From positions 21,998 through 85,997 of the forward strand of contig JBCCHV010000023.1 in assembly GCA_039028635.1 (NCBI GenBank): DNA of 64,000 nt, given 5' to 3'. This DNA comes from Acidobacteriota bacterium. Lineage in GTDB: Bacteria; Acidobacteriota; Thermoanaerobaculia; Multivoradales; JBCCEF01. The position numbers were made by a program, and so were the translations under genes. Below the pieces are notes generated by a model. That model made no database searches and had not been told where the DNA came from. It worked only from the letters and a program-made list of their open reading frames with translations. Of this stretch, positions 48,147 through 58,100 are shown in pieces (position 1 is the stretch's first letter; each line of letters opens with the position of its first letter).

Positions 48147-49195
48147 CACAGAAGCCGAGCCTCCCTGGCCTCGGGAGCGTTCGCCCCCGGGCCGTTTCCG
48201 TCGATACCGAAATCACCGTACGCCGTGGTCACCTGCCGGGCCTCGAAGAGCTTCCGCTGCTGATCGAGCCCGAACGCCCCGGGGTCGATCTCGCGACCTG
48301 GGTGCGCCGAGATCGCGCCACCCTCGACCGCGAGCTCGCCGACACCGGCGGCATCCTGTTCCGGGGCTTCAATGTCGAGGGTCCGGAGGCCTTCCAGAAA
48401 GCGGTCGAGGCCCTCGGCGGCGAGGCCCTCGAGTACAAGGAGCGATCCTCGCCGCGCAGCGAGGTGTCGGGGCGGGTCTACACGTCCACCGACTATCCGC
48501 CCGATCAGCCGATCTTCCTCCACAACGAGAACTCCTACGCCCATCGTTGGCCGTCGCGGATCTTCTTCTACTGCGAGGTCGAGCCCGGCGAGGGGGGAGC
48601 CACGCCGATCGCCGACGTGCGTCGGGTATACCGGCGAATCCCCGAGGCCATCCGGAGCACTTTCGAGGAGCGCGGGATCCTCTACCGGCGCAACTTCAGC
48701 GACCTCGTCGGCCTGTCCTGGCGAACCGTGTTCCAGAGCGATTCGCGCGAGGAGGTCGAGCGCTATGCCACCGCCGCCGGCTATCAGATCGAATGGCTGG
48801 ACGGCGACCGCCTGCGCACCGAGCGGCGCGCCCCGGCGGTGCTGCGACACCCGCAGACCGGTGAGCTGATCTGGTTCAATCACGGCACCTTCTTTCACCT
48901 CTCGACCTTGCCCGAGACGGTGCGTGAAGGGCTGCAGGCCCTCTTCCCTCTCGAGGATCTGCCCAACCACACCTACTACGGCGACGGCGGCGAGATCGAA
49001 GCCGCGACCATGGACGCCTTGCGCGAGGCCTACCGGGCCGAGACGGTGTCGTTCCCCTGGCGGCGCGGCGATGTGCTGATGCTCGACAACATGCTCGTCG
49101 CCCACGGTCGCGAGCCCTTCCAGGGTCCGCGCCGGATCCTCACCGCGATGACCGAGCCGATCGCGGCGGCGGAGCTTCCGGAGGCGCCGCAATGA
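48143..49195 (+). CDS. SyrP-like Fe(II)/2-oxoglutarate-dependent hydroxylase (TauD/TfdA family)
   Basis: 350-aa non-haem iron dioxygenase. Iron ligands: His127 and Glu129 (LHNENSYAHRWP) and distal His321 (NMLVAHGREPFQGPRR), with Arg331/332 for 2-oxoglutarate. The N-terminal TGGILFRGF motif is typical. Relatives inside NRPS operons, such as SyrP, hydroxylate the beta-carbon of an amino acid loaded on a carrier domain. Embedded between synthetase genes with 4-bp overlaps on both sides, it very likely acts on a carrier-bound Asn (or Asp/Ser) of this pathway. Confidence 0.9.
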   Translation: MTQKPSLPGLGSVRPRAVSVDTEITVRRGHLPGLEELPLLIEPERPGVDLATWVRRDRATLDRELADTGGILFRGFNVEGPEAFQKAVEALGGEALEYKERSSPRSEVSGRVYTSTDYPPDQPIFLHNENSYAHRWPSRIFFYCEVEPGEGGATPIADVRRVYRRIPEAIRSTFEERGILYRRNFSDLVGLSWRTVFQSDSREEVERYATAAGYQIEWLDGDRLRTERRAPAVLRHPQTGELIWFNHGTFFHLSTLPETVREGLQALFPLEDLPNHTYYGDGGEIEAATMDALREAYRAETVSFPWRRGDVLMLDNMLVAHGREPFQGPRRILTAMTEPIAAAELPEAPQ

Positions 49196-52100
49196 CCACG
49201 ACCTCGGAGCCGACTCTCGCCGGCTATCCGCTGTCGCCGCAGCAGGGCCGGCTCTGGTCGTGGCCCGAGGGCCGGGCCCGCCGCACCCTGCTGCGCCTCG
49301 AGATCGAAGGGGTCACCGACGGTGCCCGGTTGCGCGACGCGATCGAGGCCACCGTGCGGTCCCACGACGTCCTGACCGCAGCCTTTCGCGAGCCCCCCGA
49401 GCTCGGAGTCGCGGTTCAGGTGCCGGGTGAGCTGACGCCGGAGGTGACGCTGCTCGAGCGCGGCGACGACCAGCCCCTCGACCTCCTGTGGGAGCGCGAG
49501 AGGGCGGCGTCGGAAACCCTGCGGGCGTCGCTGGTCAGCCGCGGCGGCGGCCGCTGGACGGTGGTCGCCGGGCTGCGATCCCTCGGTGCCGATGCCGGTT
49601 CCGCCCGCGCCATCGCCGCCTCGGTGGCGGCGGCCCTGGCCGGCGATCTCGAGCCGGCCCTGCAATATCCCCAGTATGCCGCCTGGCTCGAGGAGATGGC
49701 GGCGAGCGAAGAAGGGCAACAGGCGGCGGCCTACTGGCGCGGGCTGCCGTCGGCGTCGCGGCCGCGGTTGCCGCTCGCCGGTCGCGGCCCGCGCTCGGCG
49801 GGGCGTTTGCAGATCCCCGTGCCGCTGGCCGTCGAAGCCCTCGACGAGCTCGAAGCGCTGGCCCGCGAGGCGGCTGGCGAAGGGGCGGAGGGTTCGATCT
49901 GGCCGGCGCTGTGGGTCGAGTTGCTGAGGCGATTCGATGCTGCGCCGGTGGGCGGCCCGTGGAGTCTTCAGATGATTGCCGATGGCCGGCGCTTCGCCGA
50001 GCTGGAGCTGATGCCGGGGCTGCTGGCTCGCGCCCTGCCGGTGATCGCGGAGCCAGCCAGTGACGAGCCGGTCGCCCTGGCGGTCCGCCGCTGGCAGCAG
50101 CGCCTCGCCGAGGCGGAGACTTGGGCTGATGGATTTGGGGCCGACGGATTTGGGGCCGATGGTTTGGGGGCGGACGGATTCGGGTCCGGCGTTGGCTTCG
50201 AGCGGGTCGACCTCGGGAACCCCTTCGAAACCGGTGGGGCGACGGTGCGGGCGACCGCCGTCGAGTGCGATGTGGCGCCGCTGTCGCTGCGACTGCGTCG
50301 GGTCACCGCCGCCGGCGCGGGTTCTCTCGAGCTGATCGCCGCCGGTGAGGCCTGGGCCGAGCCGGCGGTCGAGGTCCTGGCGGCCGCCTTCGCATCGCTC
50401 GGCCGTCAAGCCCTCGAGCGGCCCGAGGCTCCGCTCGGCCGTCTGTCGGCGGTGGACGGCTCCGCTGGCCACCGGCCGACCTCCTGGAGTCGCGGGGCGC
50501 AGGCTGTCGACTTCGTTCCCGTGCATCGTCGCATCGCCGAGGTCGCGGCCGCGCAACCGGAGGCGACGGCGATCGATGCTGCCGAGTCTGATGAGGTGAC
50601 CTACGGCGAGCTGCGGCGTCGGGTGGTGGCGGCGGCGTCCCTGCTGCGGCGCCGCGGCGCGCGCGCCGAGGAGGTGGTCGCCGTGCTCGCCGCGCCGGGG
50701 GCCCCGGCGGCAGTGGCGATCCTCGCCGTTCTCGAGTCCGGGGCGGCCTGTCTGCCCCTCGACCCCGAGCATCCGCCGGCGCGTCTCGCCCATGCGGTTC
50801 GCGATGCCGGTGCCCGGCTGCTGGTGGAGGCCTCCGGCGGGCCGGTGCCGGAGGCCCTCGCCGACCTCGAGCGGGTCGATCTCCCGCCTGCGGCCGAGGA
50901 GGCTCACGCCGACCAGCCGCCGGAGGTACTCGCCACCTCCCTCGCGCTGGTGATCTACACCTCCGGGTCGACCGGTCGGCCCAAGGGTGTGATGGTTCCC
51001 CACGGCGCCCTCGATGCCTATCTCGCCTGGGCCCGGTCGACCTTCTGCCCCGAGCCCGGCCCGGTGCCGCTGCATGGCTCCCTCGCCTTCGATCTCGCGG
51101 TGACCAGCTTGCTGGCGCCGCTGCTCGCCGGCGGAACCTTGGTGCCGGTGCCTCCTCGGCCGGGGGCGGAGGGTCTCATCCGCCTCCTCGCCGAGCGCGA
51201 GGACTTCCGTTTTCTCAAGCTCACCCCGAGCCACCTGCGGCTGCTCGCCGCTGCCCGCCCGCCGGGCAGCGAAGTTCCAGCGGAGCTCCTGGTGGTCGGC
51301 GGCGAGGCCCTTCATGACGCCGACCTGGAGCCTTGGAGCAGCCGGCCGGTGTGGAACGAGTATGGCCCGACGGAGTGCACCGTCGGATGCGTCGCCGGCC
51401 TTGCCGGTCGCAGCCCCTGGCAGGGAGACGCGGTGCCGATCGGCGCTCCCATCGCCGGCGCCCGGATCCAGGTCCTCGACGGCGACCTCTCTCCGCTACC
51501 GCCGATGGCGGCCGGTGAGCTCTATATCGGCGGAGCCGGCCTGACCCGCGGCTATCTCGGCCAAGCGGGGCTGACCGCCAGCCGCTTCCTCCCCGACCCT
51601 TCGGCCGACGAGCCGGGGGCTCGGATCTATCGCACCGGCGACCGCGCCCGCTGGCTCCCGGACGGCCAGCTCGAGTTCCTCGGTCGCGGTGACGACCAGA
51701 TCAAGGTGCGCGGCTTGCGGATCGAGCTGGGAGAGGTCGAGGCCGCCTTGGCGACGCACCCGGGGGTCGGCGAAGCCGCCGCGGCGTTGCGCGGCGCCGG
51801 CAACGATCATGCTGCCGATGCTCGGCTGGTCGCCTTCTACGTGCCGGCGCAGCCGGAGGCTCCGGTCAAGGTGAGCGACCTTCGCGCCCACCTCGCCGCC
51901 TGGTTACCGGAGGCGGCGCTGCCGGCGGCCTTCGTGCCCCTTGCGACGCTGCCGCGAACGGCGGCCGGCAAGCTCGATCGCGCTGCCCTACCCGAGGCGA
52001 GCGCCCAAGAGGGTGACGACGGAGTCATGCCTCGGACGGTCGAAGAAGAGCTGCTGGCGGCGGCTTGGTGCCGCGCCCTGGGAGTGGAGCGGGTCGGCAT

Positions 52101-55100
52101 CGACGACGACTTCTTCGCCCTTGGCGGCGATTCGATCCGAGCCATTCCGGCGGTGTCCCTGGCTCAGGAACGGGGTATCGAGGTCTCCCTTCCCGACCTC
52201 TTCGAGCATCGCACCGTCCGCCGAGTGGCGGCCGCCCTCGAGGAGCGCCGACCGCTGGCGGCGGCCGCGGCTCCGGAACCCTTCGCCATGGTCTCTCCGG
52301 AAGACCGCCAGCGCCTGCCCGAGGGCCTCGAAGACGCCTATCCGCTGTCGCGGCTGCAGGCGGGGATGATCTTTCATCTGGCGGCGCGTCCGGAGGCGGG
52401 CCGCTACCACGACGTCTTCTGCTACCAGCTTCGGGTCGAATTCGACGCCCAGGCCCTGCACCGCGCCGTCGAGTTGGTGGCGGTGCGCCACCCGGCACTG
52501 CGGACCCGTTTCGACCTGACCAGCTACTCCGAGCCGCTCCAGCTCGTCGAGCCTCGCAGCGAGGTGGCCCTCGAGGTCCTCGACCTGCGTCCGACTCCGG
52601 CGTCCGAGCGCTCGGCCATGGCCACCGCCTGGATCGAGCAGGAGCGCCGGCGCGGCTTCGATCCCACCCGCCAGCCGCTGATCCGCTTTGCCGTCCACCG
52701 CTGGAGCGACGACGAGATGCAGCTCTCGGTCAGCTTCCACCACGCGATCCTCGATGGCTGGAGCGACGCCACGATGCTGCTCGAGCTGTCCCTCGCCTAC
52801 GGTCGCCTGCGGCAGGGGCTCGAGCCCTTGGAAACGGTGCCCGCAAGCCGACACCGGGACTTCATCGCCCTCGAGCGGCGGGCCCTCGAGGACGGCGAGC
52901 ACGAGGCCTACTGGCGCCGCTCCTTGGCCCAACTGGCGGTGGCGGAGCTGCCCGGCCGAGGTCGCGACGAAAGCCAGGCCGCGACCGAATCGGCGGTCGC
53001 CGACGGTTCCGCGCTGGCGGCGCCGCGCTGGTTGACGGTCCCGATGACGCCGGAGCTCTCGGACGGGCTCGAGCTGGCGGCGCGGCGTGCCGGCGTGCCC
53101 CTCAAGAGTGTGCTCCTCGCCGCCCATCTAAGGGCCCTGGTCGCCTTGACCGGCGAGCCCGACGTGGTCACCTGCATCACCGTCAACGGCCGGCCCGAGA
53201 GCGCCGACGGCGAGCGCGTTCTCGGCTTGTTTCTCAACAGCATGCCGTTGCGTCTGCGTCTCGCCGGCGGACGCTGGATCGACCTCGCCCGTCGCGCCTT
53301 CGAGATCGAGCGCTCGGCGTTGTCTTTCCGGCGCTATCCCTTGAGCGAGGTCCAGCGCCTGGCGGGCGGCGTCAACCTGGCCGAGGCGAGCTTCTACTTC
53401 ACCAACTACCACTTGATGTCGCGTCTCGACGAGCTGCCCGATCTCGAGGTTCTCGGCATCGACTTCCACGAAGCGACCAGCTTCCCCCTGGTCGCCAACT
53501 TCCACGTCGACCCCTTCACCCATCGCGTGCGGGTCGAGCTGACCTTCGACCGGGAGCGCTTCGATCGCGAGCAATCGAAGGTCGCCGGTGCCATCTACCA
53601 GCGCATTCTGGAGGCGGTTGCGGCGGACCCGGAGGGGCGCCACGAGGCGCTCTGGCCCCTCGGCGACGAGGAGCGGCGCCAGGTCGCCGCCTGGAGTGGT
53701 GCGGAGACCGCGGCGCCGCCGCTGGCGACTTCCGTCGTCGAACGCTTCTTCGCCCACGCTGCCGAGATGCCGGAGGCGGCGGCACTGATCTCCGAAACGG
53801 GAGAGACCTGGAGCTACCGGCGTCTGGCGCAGCGGGCGTCCGGCTACGCCGCGCGCCTCCACGCGGCGGGTGCCGGTTGCGACCAGGTGGTGGCGATCGA
53901 TTTGCCGCGCAGCGCGGAGGCGGTGGCGGCGATCCTCGGCTCCCTGGCGGCGGGGGCCGCCTACCTGCCCCTCGACCGGTCCCATCCATTCCGTCGCAGG
54001 AGCGCCCTCGCCGCCGACGCCGGCGCGGTGGCGGTGATTGTGCTGGCGTCTGCTGCGGCGGGCGATGGCGAGGAGACGATCGAGCCGCCCTCCGGCGCCT
54101 TGGTGATCGACACCGCTTCGGTGGCCGATGCCGAGCCGGCGCCGCGGAGCGTGCCGCCGGAGGCCTTGGCCTACGTCCTCTACACCTCCGGCAGCAGCGG
54201 CCGGCCGAAGGGTGTCGAGGTTTCGCGCGCCGCCCTCGCCACCTATCTCGATCGCGCTGCCGAGCGCTACGGTTCCGGCGCGGCCATCGACACCGTCGCC
54301 GCCACCTCCTTGGGATTCGACCTGACGGTGACCTCGATTCTTCTGCCGTTGGTCACCGGCGGCTCGGTGCGATTGGCGCCCGAGGGTCCCGGGATCGGAC
54401 CTCTTGCCGAAGGGGCGGCGGCGGCCGGCGAGAGCGCCCTCCTCAAGCTGACCCCGGCCCACGCTCGTCTGCTCGCCGAGCGGATCGACCCGGCGACCGG
54501 CCCGGCAAGCCTGGTTCTCGGCGGGGAGGCCCTCGACGGTGCCGCCCTGGCGGCCTGGAGCGAGCGGGCCCCGGAGACCCGGGTGTTCAACGAGTACGGA
54601 CCGACGGAGGCGACGGTCGGCTGCATCGTCCACGCCGTGACGGCCGGCGAGCTGGGCGATGGCGCGGTGCCGATCGGCCGACCCTTGACCGGGGTGCGGG
54701 CGATGGTCGCCGATGCCTTCGGCCATCCGGCGGCGCCGGGTATCGCCGGCGAGCTGTGGCTCGGTGGTCCCGGTCTGGCGCGCGGTTACCGCGGTCGCCC
54801 GGCGCGCACCGCGGCCGCCTTCGTGCCCGATCCCGCGGCTTCCGAACCCGGTGCCCGCATGTACCGGACCGGTGATCGGGTGCGCTTTGCGGCCGGCGGC
54901 GAGCTCGAGTATCTGGGTCGCCTCGACCGCCAGGTGAAGGTCGCCGGCGTCCGCATCGAGCCCGGTGAGGTCGAGGCGGCGCTGCGCGAGCACCCGAAGG
55001 TCGCCGCGGCCGTGGTCGCCGGACGGCCCGGTGCCGACGGCGAGGGGCGGTTGATCGCCTGGGCGGTTCCTGCCGCCGGCGGCCTGCCGTCCCTCGAGGC

Positions 55101-58100
55101 GCTGCGGCGCCACCTCGCCGAGAGACTTCCCGAAGCGATGGTGCCGGCCGCCATCGTGCCGCTGGCGGAGCTGCCCCTCGACGACCGCGGCAAGGTCGAT
55201 CTGGCGGCGTTGCCTTCGCCGGAAGAGGCGCGGCTGGCCGTGCGAACGCCCTATGCGGCGCCGCGCGACGAGCGCGAGGAGATCCTCGCCGCCCTCTGGG
55301 CCCAGGCGCTGGGAGTCGAGCGGGTGGGGATCGATGACGACTACCTGGAGCTGGGCGGAGATTCGATCCGCAGTCTCCAGGTGGTGGCGCGGGCGCGCGA
55401 GCGGGACCTCACCTTCGCGATGGAAACGCTCTTCGAGCAGCGCTCCATTCGCCGTCTGGCGGCGGCCTTGCGCCGCGGCGAGATGGCCTCCGCGGCGCTG
55501 CCCGACGTCGCTCCTTTCGCGCTGCTGACAGCGGCCGATCGGGAGCGCTTGCCCGAGGGGCTCGAAGACGCCTATCCCCAGGCTCGGCTGCAGGCCGGCA
55601 TGCTCTACCACCGCGAGGCGGCGCCGGGGAGCGGCGTCTATCACGATGTGGTGCAGCTCCATCTGCGCGCGCCTTACGACGGCGAGGCCCTGCGCCGCGC
55701 CATCGAATCGGCCCTCGGACGCCACCCGGCATTGCGCATGACCTTCGACGGGCGCTCCTTCGGCGAGCCCCTCTGCCTGGTGCATCGCCAGCCGGTCGTC
55801 GATCTCGAGGAGGTCGACCTCACCGACCTCGATCCGCCAGCCGGTCGGGAGCGGGTCGAGGGCTGGGCGGCGGCGGAACGCCGGCGCGGCTTCGATCCCG
55901 AGCGTCTGCCGCTGGTGCGTTTCGCCGTCCATCGCCACGGCGATGGCAGCTTCCATTTCGCGCTCAGCTTCCATCACGCGATCATCGACGGTTGGAGCGA
56001 TGCCAGCCTGCTCACCGAGCTGGCGCTGACCTATCGCGCGCTGCTCGAGGGCGAGGTGCTCGAGCCGGAGCCGCTGGTCACCACCTACCGCCACTTCGTC
56101 GCCCTCGAGCGCCGGGCCCTGGCGGACGGTGCGACGCGGCAGTTCTGGAGCAGTCGCCTCGCCGGCGCCGAGCCGTTCCGGCTGCCGCCGATGCGCGACT
56201 CCGATGGCGCATTGGAAGGAGACGCGGCGCCACCATCGGCGCGCGAGGTGCTCGACCTGCCGGTGCCGCTCGGCGCCGAGCTCTGCGGCCGCCTCCAGGA
56301 GGTCGCGCGGGATGCCGCGGTGCCCCTCAAGAGCGTGCTGCTGACGGCGCACCTGCGGGTGCTCGCCTGGCTCGCCGGAGGCGACGAGGCGGTCACCTGC
56401 CTGACCTCGAGCGGCCGCCCCGAGAGCGCCGATGGCCAGCGCGTCCTCGGCCTGTTCATCAACAGCATGCCGTTGCGCTTCCGGTTCGGCGATGGAAGCT
56501 GGCGGGATCTCGTCCAGCGGGTCTTCGCCGCCGAGCGCGAGACCCTGCCCCATCGTCGCTTTCCCTACGCTGACACGATGCAGTACTTCGGCGGCGAGGC
56601 GCCCTCGGAAGCGAGCTTCTACTTCACCCACTACCACGTCTTCCGTCACCTCGAGAGGTTCGACGAGCTGGAGGTTCTGGGCGCCCGGGTCGACGAGCAG
56701 ACCAGCTTCCCGCTGGTGGCGAACTTCCATCTCGACCCGGACAATGCCGAGGTCGATTTTCACCTGTCCTGCGATCCGGAACGCATCGACGGCGCCGCCG
56801 CCGAGCGTCTGGCGAAGGCCTACCGCAGCGTGTTCGAGACCATCGCCCGCCAGGCCGAGAGGCCTTGGCGGGAGCTGTCGCTGCTGTCCGACGCCGAGCA
56901 GCGGGAGCTCGCCGGTTGGTCCTGGGGCGGTTCCCTGGAGTCGTCCGGGAATGGCTGGTTGGAGGACCGCCTGGCGTCCTGGTGGCGGCGGGAAGAGGAT
57001 GCGCCAGCGGTGACCTGGGCCGGCGGCGTTTGGAGCCGCGCCCGGCTGGCCTGGGAGGTGCGTGCGCGGGTGGAGCTGCTGCGTTCCGCCGGCGTCGGCG
57101 CCGAGTCGGTGGTGGCGCTGGACGTCGAGCGTTCGCCGGAACTGGTGGCCTGGCTGCTGGCGGTGGTGACCGCTGGCGGGGCCTACCTGCCGCTCGACGG
57201 CCGTCAGCCGCTGGCCCGTCGCCGGGAGCTGGTGATGGCATCCGGTGCTGCCTGGCTGGTGGCTGCGGAGGATCGCAGGCCAGCGGGTGACCCGGCCGGC
57301 GTGATGTGTCTCGAGCCATCGGTGCCGGCAGGGGCGGACGAGCCGGGAGACGATCCGGTGCCGGTGCCGATGCCATCGGAGGCGCTCGCCTACGTGATCT
57401 ACACCTCGGGTTCGAGCGGTCGCCCGAAGGGCGTGATGGTCAGCCGCGGCGCCCTCGGCGAGTACCTGGCGCGGGCGCTGGATCAGTACGGGGAAGGCGG
57501 CACCTGGTTGGTGCAGACGCCGGTGGCCTACGACTTGGCGGTGACGGGTTTGTGGCTGCCGTTGCTGACCGGCGGCGGCGTGGTGCTGGCCGCGGAGCAT
57601 CCCGGAGCAGCGGTGGGGGCTTTGGTGACTCCGGGCGATGCGGAGCGATTCAAGCTCACGCCGGGCCAGGCGCGGCTCCTCGGAGAGTATCTGGAGCCGG
57701 AGGAGTTTGCCGCGAGGCGCTGGGAGCTGGTGGTGGGCGGCGAGGCGCTGTCGGCGTCGGACGTGGCCTGGCTGTCGGCCGGTGCGGCGGGCAGCCGGAT
57801 GCACAACGAGTACGGCCCCACCGAGGCGGTGGTGGGCTGCACGGTGGCGAGCTGGGAGGGGCCGGAGCTGTCCGGTCTGTCCGGGACGCTGTCCATCGGA
57901 ACTCCGATGCCCGGGTGCAGGGCGGAGGTGGTGAGTCTCGACGGGGGCGGCGAGCGGGTGCCGGCGGGAGTGTCCGGGGAGCTGTGGATGGGCGGTCCCG
58001 GGCTGGCCCGGGGCTACCTGGGCGACCCGCGGTCGACGGCGCAGCGCTTCGTGCCGGACCCCCGAAGTGACGTCCCGGGGGCGCGCCTCTACCGCACCGG

